Assembly (NCBI GenBank): GCA_000711775.1
Contig: ARYC01000607.1
Span: 1-64,000, forward strand
DNA: 64,000 bases
Direction of reading: 5' to 3'
Source of the DNA: Oxytricha trifallax
Lineage: Eukaryota; Ciliophora; Spirotrichea; Sporadotrichida; Oxytrichidae
Notes under the pieces: generated by a model
The model's database searches: none
What the model was told of the DNA's origin: nothing
The model's input: only the letters and a program-made list of their open reading frames with translations
Shown here: positions 25,201 to 36,801 of the stretch, one piece after another
Position numbering within the stretch: the stretch's first letter is position 1
How the letters are laid out: each line of letters begins with the position of its first letter
Position numbers and translations under genes: made by a program

Positions 25201-25484
25201 GACAGAACAATCCAAAATCTTAAGAACATCAACGAGAATGAACTTATTCAACTATTTAAGAACAGGAAAGAATATCTATATTTTAAACTTCAGTAAGAGA
25301 GTGGAGGAAAATAATAAATAATTAAACTACAATCTTAATTCTTAAATATTTTTATAGATCTTACTAAGTTAGAAGGTACGGTACACGCAATAATTTTGAT
25401 AAATAATGAGAAAAATATATGATTGTAAGAATATAACTAAGATAAACACTAATTCTTAAAGTGATAATCAAAAATGTAAATCTA

Positions 25485-25725
25485 AAAAAAACAGTTTCAT
25501 CTTTCCATTGACCTTCATAAACATCACCATCTGAGTGTATTAGTCTTTCCATTCCTTATCTTTGAGCTGCTCTGTGAAGTTTCTGTCTTCCGCTTTCTAA
25601 AGTCTTACCAAGTTGGACCTCTGTAAAAATTAAATTTTAGATATCTTTTTTTAACTTACATTTTTTGTGAGCGCACAGTCTCCACCAGAGTCAACATCTT
25701 TAGGTTTTCATTTTGTAATTCTTAA
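25485..25725 (-). pseudogene. MORN-repeat gene fragment 2, with a 39-nt intron
   Basis: On the minus strand the frame reads LGKTLESGRQKLHRAAQRQG, then MERLIHSDGDVYEGQWKDE, a recognisable MORN unit; TAA is read as Gln. A 39-nt intron (GTAAGTT...TTTTTACAG) lies at 25621-25659. The exon piece upstream (from an ATGAAAACC at about 25705) carries a TGA in the spliced frame. It is paralogous to fragment 1 (12862-13085): same intron length and position, same flanking bases. Both lose MORN similarity just after the WKDE/WRND Trp block. It sits inside the TBE-D relic. Probably a dead duplicated fragment of a host MORN gene; a single exon of a real gene is possible. Confidence 0.55.
25621..25659 (-). 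other. Predicted 39-nt intron in MORN fragment 2
   Basis: Minus-strand GTAAGTTAAAA...TTTTTACAG; the partner of 12997-13035. Confidence 0.6.
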
Positions 25726-25804
25726 TTTCATTTTTAATTATCAATTCTCGATTATTTTTTATAAATGTAAGCAACAAAAAGTAAATACATAAATTTATTT
25801 TAGT

Positions 25805-25956
25805 AATCCTACCTTGTAAGTCCAAAGTTATCAATTAATTCGTAATTCGAAAGGCAGCAAAGAGAGATGATATACAAGAGTTTTGAGATTGTTGAGGATG
25901 AAGCCTCCCAAGATGATGAGGAAATTAAACAATCTTAGAGTGATTATCATTTTTGA
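25805..25956 (+). other. Coding-like patch, acidic C-terminal end (ciliate code)
   Basis: A frame open to a TGA at about 25955 reads FERQQREMIYKSFEIVEDEA followed by SQDDEEIKQ, less AT-rich than its flanks. It lies on the opposite strand from MORN fragment 2, inside the stretch foreign to TBE-D. It could be the last exon of an unidentified gene; weak support. Confidence 0.25.
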
Positions 25957-26439
25957 TTAGTACTATAAGTTTTTATATTAATTTTAACCATTTATTTTAA
26001 TATGAATAATTTAAGTTATTAATTATTATATTGACATTAAAACTCGAATCTCAATTATATAGCACTCTGTCTTATTATTCAAATTCTAATTGACCTATAA
26101 TTTAAGAATTCTAAATAAAGTGGTTCATTAAAAATTAAATTTTAAAAATTTTACTTTTTAATTTTCTAGTACATATTTAGGTGCACCATATCTTTCTACA
26201 TATTTAGAAGCATTATAATGTAATAATAGATAATTAGAATATAAATTATCTCTAAAACTAAGAATTATAAAACCAATGCTTCTCACTCTGAATTTATCAG
26301 CTATTCGATATCCTTGAGACTTTGACCTTACTCGAATGAACACGTTTAATTTAGATTTAGGCTGTATAATTATTATATAAGCAGAAACTTTCTTTGAAAA
26401 GGCATTGCTTTGCATAAGACAGAAAAAACTATATTTCAT

Positions 26440-26800
26440 TAATCAACATAAAATTTAGACTTGCGAAGCCTCTATAAACAACTAGCTTGAAATTTTCTAA
26501 CCTTTTTTCTCAAACCTTGAATAGCAATTTAAATTTTAATTTATATGCAGAGCTTACAAATTTAATGCGAAGTACCAATAATAATGTTATTTTGAAGAGC
26601 AGGAAGTGAGAAAGAAATTAAAACAACTCATCTAAAGGAAGTGTGCGAAAATAACTTAAGCTTTAAATCTGCTCTCTGCATAATATTTTTGACCACCAAT
26701 CAAACAAGCTAAATTTTATCATAAGTATGAAAAATTGATAAGATATGTTTCTGCTTTACTTTGATAAGAAATACAATAATTATTTCATTACATGTTAACT
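26440..26800 (+). pseudogene. TBE-D 57-kDa gene relic, 5' part
   Basis: Nucleotide match to TBE-C 54438-54790: GACTTGCGAAGCCTCTA, TGAAATTTTCTAAC, TTTAATGCGAAGTACCAA and the zinc-finger region. The codons for the first finger are disrupted. The kinase part is absent. Confidence 0.7.
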
Positions 26801-29800
26801 CGAGTTACAACTTCAGAGAGAATTCTGAAATTTTAAAATATAATACAACAAATATGAAAACAAGTTTCTCAATAAATAAATTAAATCAATAATGTCTATC
26901 TTTGGATGCTAATTTTAGACTGTGAGTTAAAATTCTCAAAATGAACTTTTTTAAATATACAATCTAAATATATTATAAGTAATATTAATGTTGATGATAA
27001 AAATATATTTATAATTATATTAAGTTTATCTAACCCATCATATTTGAGGACTAACTTAATGGTGAAATTCAAGATGCTTTCGGTGGAAATTATTACACAC
27101 ATATAAATCTTTATTAATTGCTCCATACTATAATATACAAGAATGCATCCTAGTTGAATACATAATTAGAATTTAGTTTCTAATATTTTATCATTAAATT
27201 ATTAATATTTCAATAAAATAAATATACAAAATATGTAATTTTTTAGAGAAAAAATTCACTTTAGGCTAACATTTATCTAAGTCAATTATTTTCCACATTT
27301 AATTAGAAGAATTCCATAGTCCACATAGTTCTATCTAAACCATATATTATAAATATTGTTAAGCTGCTTATAGAATACATATTCACTATAATAAATTATA
27401 AATATACTCTTGATTATTACTATATTATCACACTTTATGTATTTATTTGCATTATTTATATTTGATTATTTGATAAAAAACAATCCAAGTGCTTTTTGCA
27501 TGTAAATTAATTAATCTCTTGAAGTTTAAGTCTATTTCACACATTTTAATAACATCTAAGATTTCCTTCTCATCAAACATAAACCTGTCTTAAAACAAGA
27601 AGAGGTGCTTGATGTTAAAGATAAAGTTTGCTGCTTACTCATAATCAACATTCAAATGTACTAAACTGTTCCGTAATTCACTCTTGCTGCATATTTATTA
27701 CAAATAAATAAGTGGGAAATTGTGTAAAATATTGGGAAAAAAATCAAAATATTGATATTTAATATTTCTCGCTGAAAGTATTGAAAGATTCCTCGTTATT
27801 AACATCAATCATGAGAATTAAATCAGGTTTAGGATGAAAGCAATTAATTCTGATTCGGTTAAGAGAAGGAGATATTGATATTAGCATTTACTTTCAATCT
27901 ATGTAATTTATCATCCAATAACAAAAAAGATTCACCTATAAACAACATATTATTTATTTTAGTTTCCTAATTTCATATATATATTTTCGTTTTTATTATT
28001 AAATAAGTTCAAGATTTTATTGTTTAAGATTATCTAGATGTCTACCACTAATATAAAATACACTCCTTTCAACGGTAGAGATGGTCCTATAAAACTTAGG
28101 AATATGGAAATCATTCCTTAAACTAAGCTTCTTGCTTGTTGATATCTAGAAGTAAATTGTGTCCTATCGATATAGGGTTTAAATTTAATTGAAAAATTGT
28201 TTTTCTTTCGCATAAATTGTTATATAACTATTCTCTGAATTTTTTATCATTGAAAAGTTTTATAGCAATTAATCATAAAACTGATAAAAAATCATTGATC
28301 TATAAATATATTTCTGTACACTGAAGTTTGAGTAATTTACGATTGTGATAAAAAATTCTTAAATTTTTTATTTCTTATAAAAAATGAGGTTTTTGCCAAT
28401 TTTTTTAAAGCTGATTTGGGATGGATTTTAATCTTAAGAATTCTTACTTACTAAATTTGATTTCAAAATAGGTGTGGTGTCTATGTTAAATTTATCAAAT
28501 TATTTATTTTATTGAAACAATGTCAGTGCTTCCTCTCTTATTAAATTATTCATTGACTATATTTATTCTTCAAATTGTATTGAATACTTGTAACCTTATT
28601 TATGATGATATTTGGCTTTCAATTGTAATTTTTTCAGATCATCCAAAGTTTGCTGTTTCAAATATTTATTTCATAACAGCTGCACCAATTCTTTAAATTG
28701 CGTTCGCAAATCATAAAATTACATATCTTAGTTTTACTGTATATAATATTAATTAATATTATTTTGTAAATTGAAAAGTTGAATAATTATAGTATGAAAT
28801 TAATACTCTTTAATTTATTGAACTATCTTTTCTCTTTTATATTATTAAGTTTTTTTATTTGATTTAGAATTTATCTTAAATTTTAACCACTTTCTATTTA
28901 TCTAATATAATCATACAAATTATTATTAATTATTATTTGTTTTTATGTTTAATTTGTATAAATTAAGATAAAATTTCCACTTATATTAAAAAACTCACGA
29001 ATTTTTATAAAATTTAATCATAACATGAAAAAATCATGATTTATGCCTTTTCAGTGGAAATACTTGAAGATAATAGAGCAGAGATCATAATTTCAGATAG
29101 CCTAAATTTCATCAGTCTTGAGAATATTGCAGCTAGAATCATGAATCTGACTATGTTGGCTTTATACGTCAACATCATTCTTAATTCTCTACTATTACTT
29201 TTTGCATTTTTATAATTACCATAAAAGTATATTCAAGTTGAAATGTTTAGTAATAATGCTATATTTAATAATTAATATGAAATATATTATTACTTAATTT
29301 ACCAAAAATATTAATAGATAAAAGTTTATGATTATTAAAACTAAAAATAATTATTTTGACATTTAATACTTATTGCTTAAAAGATAATTAAAAATGGAAA
29401 AATGTTTAGAACAAATTAGAAGCAAGGAACTTCAAAGAAAAAAAAAATGCAAGGAAATTAGCCACATTGAAATCTACAATTAAATCTAAGATTTAATTAT
29501 ATCTTAGGTTAAGAGTGAAAGCCAAATAACTATATTATGAGGACTAACCAAAGAATTGTACCAAACTCGTTGATAGCTGTCAGGAATCTCAGCTGAGTCA
29601 ATATTGAAGAGGTAATTGTTGAATCTTAAAGATAAAATATTATAAAAATTTGCTTTGTATGAGGATAAATGTCTGGGATAAGTTTTTTATATAAGTTCTA
29701 ATATGAAAAAAAAATCTATTTATATGCTTTTTGTGATCTTATAACAAATTAAAAAAATAATAAGTTAGTGTGAATTATTAATGATAAATCTTTGTTATAG

Positions 29801-29839
29801 ATTGTTCAACCTAAGAGCATTAAATATAAACAATGAAGA
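26801..29839. other. AT-rich spacer, nothing recognised
   Basis: AT-rich; a 76-codon minus-strand frame at 26896-27126 has background composition. No repeats shared with the rest of the window were seen. Confidence 0.45.
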
Positions 29840-30689
29840 ATTCAAAACCCCAAAACTCCTAAAATGAGGTATATAAATGCTTTAATTTGTAGGGCATAGT
29901 TGGGGTTTATAGAGAAATTATGCCAATTTTCAATATGAGAAAAAAATAGAAATTAATGAAATTTAGGGTCTTTTTAAGATGAGTAATATTTAGATTTACT
30001 GCTTGAGCTTAGGTATGATACGAGTATTAATATAGACTAAGTCAAACCTGTACTAAATTATGCAGTTATAGCAAAGCTCTTACACAAGAGTGCCTCAACT
30101 GTAAGGTATCATTGCCTGCTAGCTGTTTAGCATTTTAGTTCTGGTACTTGAAAACATCTAGCAAGGAAATAAAAGTTCTCTCATACCCATATTGACTACC
30201 TTTGTGACTCTAAGACTTTAAAGTATTGGGCACACTTTCCTCTTGGCTAACGAGCTGTAATGTTTCATCACAAGTTTCCTGACATGCTTATCTCGCCTTA
30301 GACTATAGCCAAAATTTATAGAAGAAATTGTATTACTTTCAAGACTGTCAACAGAGTGAAGAGAGTGATTGATTTTACAGTGACATTTTATAATAATAAT
30401 TTAAATTATATATGATAAAATGCAGAGGTCTATTGATAATAAAATCAAGTTCTTGCACGCTGATAGGGCTGTATTTACCTTCAACACCTTTATTATTGCT
30501 AAAATAGAATTGATGCGAGGAAATTTGAAAAATAAAATATAAATCTAAATTTGAAAATATATAACTACCACTAATTAGAGCAGCTCTTAGATAAAAATTT
30601 GGTTATAAGTACTTACCGTTAAGATTCTGATGATCACTGTTAATGTCTATACTATTTCACTCTGATCCTTCCTCGGATTGGTCACTTGA

Positions 30690-30760
30690 CACAACTTGAC
30701 AGCGATAATTATCTATTTATAGGGTAATTAACACGAATTTGACAACTTGACACACTTGAC
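30690..30760. repeat. Cluster of ACTTGACA repeats in the left arm (mirrored in the right arm near 31278-31355)
   Basis: Four or more copies of (A)CTTGACA occur in two groups: CACTTGACACAACTTGACAG, and further in, CAACTTGACACACTTGACAG. The inverted copies lie in the other arm. Spaced repeats inside transposon ends are often transposase-binding sites; that role is inference here. Confidence 0.6.
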
Positions 30761-30850
30761 AGGGTATTTTTATGGTCAAATGATTAGTTAAAAGTGATTT
30801 GTAATATATTTTAAAATACCGTTTATTATTTAAAATCATCTGGAGCAGTA

Positions 30851-31381
30851 ATGGCGCAGGAATGTCTAAAGCAGAGAGTACCGAGCGTACCAAAAGTTTC
30901 AACAGAGGCTATTATTACTCTTACCAAGAATAGAGACTGCAAAAAATGTTTCATAAACACCGGCGACGATTGTAACTCATTCATTAAGGTTGCTGACTCG
31001 AACTGTATCCTATTAGAAGGTAAATCAATCAACTTCTACAATGCTAAGTCAGAGGCTCTATATAATGGTTCATTGAGAAATATGAAAGCAACATCAGCTT
31101 ATCGCAATAACTTTATGATATTCACCTTCTACTCGGTAAGAACTGGGTTTGGTACGCTCGGTACTCTCTGCTTTAGACATTCCTGCGCCATTACTGCTCC
31201 AGATGATTTTAAATAATAAACGGTATTAATATATTACAAATCACTTTTAACTAATCATTTGACCATAAAAATACCCTGTCAAGTGTGTCAAGTTGTCAAA
31301 TTCGTGTTAATTACCCTATAAATAGATAATTATCGCTGTCAAGTTGTGTCAAGTGACCAATCCGAGGAAGGATCAGAGTGA
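30851..31381 (+). CDS. Hypothetical protein of the foldback element, plus frame
   Basis: An ATG at 30851 inside the left arm opens a frame of 176 residues under the ciliate code to TGA at 31379-31381 in the right arm; the TAA pair after DDFK is read as Gln. It starts MAQECLKQRVPSVPK. The centre reads KNRDCKKCFINTGDDCNSF, then VADSNCILLEGKSINFYNA. The right-arm part begins GTLGTLCFRHSCAITAPDDF. Because the arms are inverted copies, the minus strand starts with the same residues from an ATG near 31192 and is also open for over 170 codons. At most one of the two is likely to be real. No family recognised. The Cys-containing centre looks like a captured exon. Confidence 0.35.
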
Positions 31382-32290
31382 AATAGTATAGACATTAACA
31401 GTGATCATCAGAATCTTAACGGTAAGTACTTATAACCAAATTTTTATCTAAGAGCTGCTCTAATTAGTGGTAGTTATATATTTTCAAATTTAGATTTATA
31501 TTTTATTTTTCAAATTTCCTCGCATCAATTCTATTTTAGCAATAATAAGTCACGGTACAAGAAGTATGATAATATAGAAGTATATGACAAAAAAGTGAAG
31601 ATTCCCACTCACGCAATATTAGCTGTAAGTGAAGATTCAGGTCAAGAAGCTTATGTTATTCATCCTCGCTCTATTAAGCGAGAGCAGTATATCAAGTTTT
31701 TGCATAAGCTCAGAGAGAAGTATAGCAACTAAGAAATCATATTGTTTGTTGATAACTTATCAGTTCATAAGTCTAAGGAGTCTAAGAAAGCTTATGAAGA
31801 GGTAAAATTAACTCCTGTATACATCGTTCCTTATAGCCCATAATTTAATGAAATTAAATTTTACTGGAGTTAAATCAAGACTTACTACAAGAATCTACTG
31901 ATGTATCATCTAATGCATGATTTACCAATCGATACAGTAGACTTAATAAATAGTAGTTGCAAGAGAGTGAATAAAGATAAGACCACGATATATGCAAGGA
32001 AAGGGAGAATGAATTTTTATTAATAAGTTTTAGACTTAATTGAATGAAATAGTTCACATATTAAATGTGCCCTTAAAATGATTAGGATTATCTTACTTTT
32101 CCTCTACTTAAGGCTTGACAGGCCCTAAGTTTGTTTTCTTACTGCTTTCTTCTTCATCAATATTCATATCTTCTGGATATTATATTCATATAATAAAGTC
32201 TATTGCTAACTTAATGAACTGTTTGCTGTTTTCTATCTCTATGAACCTAAGTATGCTCTTTCATATGATATATACCAGTGCCAGATTTTC

Positions 32291-32316
32291 CTACAAAGTT
32301 AAATGTCAAAGCTTAC
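32291..32316 (-). other. Predicted 26-nt intron, TBE-B '22 kDa' gene
   Basis: GTAAGC...TTTGTAG; same place and length as in TBE-A and TBE-C. Confidence 0.75.
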
Positions 32317-32705
32317 TTGAAAGATAAGGATACTTAAGTTCCTCTAGCCAAGCTGAGCTTATTAGAATGTCTTGCTTTTTTCTAGTCTTGAGGATAGATA
32401 GAATATCGTTTCTAATGAGCCTCTTAAATTATTTCATTGAGATACTCCTCTTTTATTGTACCAAGGACTTCAAAGAAGAAGCTTCTTTCTGGTAAATTAT
32501 TAGAGAGTTGTTTCTTGGTATGAAGGTAAAATACCACTTTTTAATCTACATTGCTTCTTCATAAAGATTATTAACTGAAATCTCAGGGTATTTGTAAATT
32601 TCTATTAGTTTAATCTCTTTATTTTAAAAGCTTTCTTCTCCTCACAAAGTATTACTTTCAAGAGTGAAATTTTGGTACCTTTCATCGTTTGAAGAAATAA
32701 TTCAA

Positions 32706-32741
32706 CTGTATAATATGTTAATTGTCATCAAGTTAGCTTAC
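32706..32741 (-). other. Predicted 36-nt intron, TBE-B '22 kDa' gene
   Basis: GTAAGC...ATACAG, with TTAAC before the acceptor as in TBE-C. It contains TGATGA in frame, which splicing removes. Confidence 0.7.
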
Positions 32742-33399
32742 CATGTAAAGTAATGTATCGATAGAGATCTTTTTTACTTCTAAATCTTGAGATCATTTCT
32801 TGAGCCTCAACTCTTTTCATTTCATCATTGAGTGATTCCATAATTGTTCCCCTTCCTATTAATGAATTTCAAATTATATTTTATAGACTTCTGGATCCTA
32901 CTATTTAAAAACATACTATTAAATATGGGCATCTTATAGTAGGTCAACCCTGCTAAGATATGTGGAGAAAGTTTCCAAAAGGTGTAACAAACTGCAGAGA
33001 TGGAGCTCCATTTTTATCAATTAGTTCCATTAAATTAGTACTAAATTTGTTTAATTTTAATTAATACTGGCAATAAATTCGTTTAAATTTAATTGGTTCC
33101 ATTTTAATTTTACCAAAACTTAAATAGTACTTAATTTTAATCAAATGAGGTTTTAATGGAAAGTTCCAATCTAGTTAAAATCCTATTGGTACTGGTACTA
33201 ACCTGAATTTTTTCAAAATTGATATCAAAATTAATAATATTAAGCATGAAATTAGAAAATTATAGTTAAAAACTAAGTATAAATATGATCTCTAACATTT
33301 CAAAATTAACCATTATTGTAGCTATGGAAACTAGGATACCAAGTAAGTATAATTTGGGAGGTTATTAAAGCTTTATAATAGAAATTTAAATTTGAATTA

Positions 33400-34780
33400 A
33401 AACATGTAGGCTAACTTAAATATGAAAGTAGTCTCTCTTGGAACAGGATAATCATAGCTAAACTTTAACAAACCTACCAAGCCTGAAATTATTTAAGTTC
33501 TTAGGGAGGTAGAGCTAAGAGCTGTTGAGTTTGAAGTAGAGAAATTTTAAACCAGAAGGAGTGCGCAAGATAGTAGATTAAACTTGAGGAAGAAAAAAAC
33601 AGCTACCATTTGAAAAAATAAAAACATTTAATGTCACGACTGCTAGAATTTGTTCTCAACTGAATAAAGCTTGAAGAGACATATTAAAAATATATATTTT
33701 GGTAAGGCTAAGGTGTATTTCAAGCACGATTAGGTAGATGGCATGTATTAGGGTACGACATTAATGAAGTCATATACTCACTAAAGTTAAGATTCACATG
33801 GAAAAGCATCACTTCAGTGAGTTTAAGATTTAAGATTTATAGACTAAATAATTTATACCATAAAAGAGAAAACAAATACTCTTGAGTCTCAAAGAGCTGA
33901 ACCGATTTGAAACAATTTATCAACCTGTATGAAATATTTTTCTAGTATGTTTCTTAGAGAGAGCTATGTATATTCCTGCATTTAATGCAGTTGATCTCAG
34001 CAGTGAATTGAAAATTATTTGAATATAAGATTGTCTAACAAACTAAAGCTCATAGTGATTATGAGTATGCATATTAGAATTATTGTTTTAGCTATCTAAT
34101 TATGAATGAGCAGTACCAGAATGAAGTCACTAATAAATATATGGTTCTAAGAAAGGTATAGAGAAGAGATTGCAAGAATTTACTAAAGTTAGATAGTGTT
34201 ATTTTAGGCTTTGGTTTAATCGCACTTAGACTAAAGAAATTTGAAATGACTCATAGAGACTATCTATATCACAACAGATACCCAAATGATTTTAATAATA
34301 TTCTATAAGATGTGATAAATGGTATCAAAGAGTTGCATGAGCTTGGCTATGTCTTTAGAGGTTTGAAGCCTGAAAATTTAATGCTTAACCTTTGCTCTTT
34401 AGAAGTAGTTGTCATCGATTTCAATAGAGCATTATGATAAGAAAATATAACCTTAGGTAAGGTTTTTGGTACCCCAGGATATTTTCCAACCAGGGATAAG
34501 TGGACCGATGGTTTAGTATAGTGGGATGTATGGGGAGTTGCTACTATTATATTAGAGAGCGATATGGAAAGTATGTCTTTTGGCACAGCATGAAAATAAT
34601 CAATTAGCTTAGCTTAGAAACATTTAAAGTAGGAAGATGAAAGCGAAGAAATTTGAAATTGAGTCGAGATGATAATAGTAAGAGCTCCTCACTATCCTAA
34701 GTAATCATTAGATGAAATATTTAAACCACTTAAGACAGTCAGATTCACGAGGTACAACAAAGACAAGCAAATAAAATTCA
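33400..34780 (+). pseudogene. TBE-B 57-kDa zinc-finger/kinase gene, broken
   Basis: Matches the TBE-C gene at 54372-55820. The zinc-finger region (about 33640-33740) is degraded. The kinase part is clear: GIKELHELGYVF, then RGLKPENLML (the HRD Asp is lost), VVVIDFNRA (DFN, not DFG, as in TBE-C), GTPGYFPTRDKW and WDVWGVATII. Several shifts and stops interrupt it. The DFN variant at the DFG position is shared with TBE-C and so predates the decay. Confidence 0.85.
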
Positions 34781-34927
34781 TTTGATTTAAGTCAACTAAT
34801 ATTCATTAAATTTACATTAAATTCATATAAAAACAGGATTTTCTCTTCTAACCCAAATAAGACCCCAACTATACTCTACAAATCAAAGCACTTATAAACC
34901 TCATTAATATGCTTTGAGGTTTTGATT

Positions 34928-36801
34928 GTATTTAGTTAAATAAAATTATAGATTTCTAATTTTATTTTTAAAAGAATAAGAGTCATCTTAAAAAATCAAA
35001 AAAATTCCAATTTTCAATTTAATATAGAGATCAAAGAGGCAATTTATTGGAATACTGTAAGAAGGATCAGGTGATTTCCTATAACATGAAGAGATTTTTA
35101 ATTAGAATATAAAGTTATCAGCCAAAAACCAAGACCACTTATAAAATGTAGATGTCTCTACTGTTGTAGGAGTTGCTGCTTAAAAAATAATAGTTCACTA
35201 AATTTATCCAGAAACAGAATCTTAAATTTTATAATATATAAGAATATAATAAATTTTTATACTAAAAAATATTATAACTTACAAAATAAAAGTAAAAATT
35301 TTGAACTAAAATAATTTATATTGAATTATTTGTCTACAAATCCATATCTCAATCAGTAAAAACAAATACTTTAATAGTCTAATAGTTTGATAAGATATTA
35401 ACGAAAGAAATATAGAATTATTTCTTATCAATAAAACCAGACATCATCATTGACCAAAACACGTTTCTCTTGGCATATACATAGTTAACAACTTCCAGTA
35501 ATATAGCTATTATAAACAAGGGATTATACTTAGTAGATTTGAAGAACCAGAGGATTTGTAGGGAATGAAAAATTACAAATTTAGTTTGGCAGTTTGTATA
35601 TAGGGGCTGCAAAAACAAGCTCAAATAAATTTAGATAAAAAAATGATTAACAATTGTTTCATCATAGTTCATTTAATCTAAAATATTTATAGAAAAATTA
35701 AATATTATATAAATATTTAGCTACTTTTTTCATTGATGTGAGTATTTTACTAAAGTAAGGAGGAATTTGAGAAAGGATAGTTTGAACAATGAATAAATAA
35801 ATCAAATATATATTATTCAATTAAAATAATCATTATATTTAAACTTCATTTCTTCTATTTATAATCAAGATTTATAGAAGATTAAACTAATCAACTAATA
35901 ACAATAATAATGAAAAAGGAGTCAACATTTATGACTTTAAAAATTCACGAAATTTGAATAGATAAATCTATCTTACTAATTAGCGAACTTATTTTATCAT
36001 CATTGGCTAGATCATTTTTGCTAACAAGGTAAGTATGATGAACTTCAAATCCAGGAAAAACGCAGTCTTTTTAAAATATATGACCACACAATAAAATCAA
36101 AAGCTTTCTCTTCAACTTACAGATTACCTTGATAAATAATTATCAAAATCTTTTGAATATTCAAAATGTAGAAATAAACTATAAATTCATATATTCTTTA
36201 ATAATATTTTAATAATTATTGATACCAAATTTTAAATGTTCATAAGGGAGTAAAAGTGGGGCAAAAAGTAGAAATTATTTTTACTTTTATCAATTTTATA
36301 TTTAGACATTTATATTTATTACGTCTTTTAATATTGAATTGTTTTTTTTATAAATTTAATGAAAATATGAATAAAGGAATATTCTGATTATTTTAATGTG
36401 GGTACATTCTTAATAAACGTTTTTAATAATTAGAATAAAAATAGTAAACATTAATTTAAACTTCTAAACTAAATAATTAATAATAATTCATGATTCAAGA
36501 TAAAAATTATAAGTTAAACTAAATATGTGCAAATTAATTTCATTTTTAATAAATTTTACTACTCTCTTCACTATTCAGTTTTAATTTAACTAATCTTAAC
36601 TTTATAAATATAAATATTAATTAAATAAAATAATAAAAAATAAAAATAATAAAGCAATATAAGTACTTATATGCATGACTAAGTTGTGTTATGTATTTTC
36701 ATTTTTTAGAATAATCTATTCTAAATATTTACATGCTTCATGTTACGAATACACATATTTCATTATGATTTATGAATAATATGTATTTCTAAATTTCATT
36801 A
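34928..36801. other. AT-rich spacer, one weak frame
   Basis: AT-rich. A patch at about 35418-35624 (-) is slightly GC-richer and open, with a hydrophobic middle, but it has no ATG; not called as a gene. Confidence 0.4.

Larger units (their letters stand above)
23490..26800 (+). mobile_element. TBE: TBE-D: old, heavily decayed Telomere-Bearing Element
   Basis: Collinear nucleotide homology to TBE-C (51990-54790), in the same orientation and order. The transposase relic is 23500-24766 and the '22 kDa' relic about 24770-25200. The intergenic spacer is about 26100-26440 and the start of the 57-kDa gene about 26440-26800. No terminal repeats remain. Two foreign stretches interrupt it: about 23835-24115, and about 25200-26100, where a MORN-gene fragment lies. 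The kinase half is missing. Divergence is much greater than for TBE-A or TBE-B, so this is the oldest TBE in the window apart from the kinase relic at 19.1 kb. Confidence 0.85.
30496..31542. mobile_element. 1047-bp long-inverted-repeat (foldback) element in TBE-B
   Basis: Arms of 399 bp (30496-30894) and 395 bp (31148-31542) are near-identical, differing by a 4-bp indel near 30820. They start TTGCTAAAATAGAATTGATG and are flanked by a TA duplication (30494-30495 and 31543-31544) that TBE-A has once at this place. The 253-bp centre (30895-31147) is much less AT-rich. The arm identity means it is young, younger than TBE-B. TA target and terminal TTG suggest Tc1/mariner-type mobilisation. The only coding potential is the pair of overlapping frames described separately, so it is probably non-autonomous, with a captured centre. 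No second copy is in the window. Confidence 0.88.
29960..32047 (+). pseudogene. TBE-B transposase gene, split by an inserted element
   Basis: Homologous to the TBE-A and TBE-C transposases, read in the ciliate code. Seen: VIAKLLHKSASTVRYHC (DNA-binding region), HADRAVFTFNTFI (first catalytic Asp kept), LFVDNLSVHK (second Asp kept) and PYSPQFNEIKFYW, where the catalytic Glu has become Lys. A TGA at 30149-30151 lies at the same place as in TBE-A. The 1047-bp element inserted just after the first catalytic motif at a TA. The C-terminal end has the family's TGA at 32045-32047. Clearly inactive. Confidence 0.9.
32054..32841 (-). pseudogene. TBE-B '22 kDa' gene, broken, with two predicted introns
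   Basis: The ATG on the minus strand at 32841 opens MESLNDEMKRVEAQEMISRF, parallel to TBE-C MESMNDAMKRIQSQELIGKF. A 36-nt GTAAGC...ACAG segment (32706-32741) contains two in-frame TGA codons. Removing it restores the reading HVELFLQT, parallel to QVGLFLPT in TBE-C. A 26-nt segment at 32291-32316 matches the second intron. Between the introns the frame shifts several times, so the gene is dead. Stop at 32054-32056, 6 bp from the transposase stop. Confidence 0.8.
29843..34924 (+). mobile_element. TBE: TBE-B: full-length but decayed Telomere-Bearing Element, carrying a 1047-bp insertion
   Basis: Left end CAAAACCCCAAAACTCCT, right end ...GAGGTTTTG, flanked by ATT on both sides (29840-29842 and 34925-34927). 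Gene order as in TBE-C: transposase (+), '22 kDa' gene (-), zinc-finger/kinase gene (+). Without the inserted element (30496-31542) it is about 4.03 kb, close to the usual TBE size. The end sequences match TBE-A more than TBE-C. All three genes are broken, so it is an older insertion, though its target duplication is still exact. Confidence 0.93.

Noticed and set aside
26158-26439. A 93-codon minus-strand frame
   Set aside because: It overlaps the decayed intergenic spacer of TBE-D, which is non-coding in TBE-C (54171-54440).
34347-34586. A minus-strand frame of 79 codons in TBE-B
   Set aside because: A shadow of the kinase domain encoded on the other strand.
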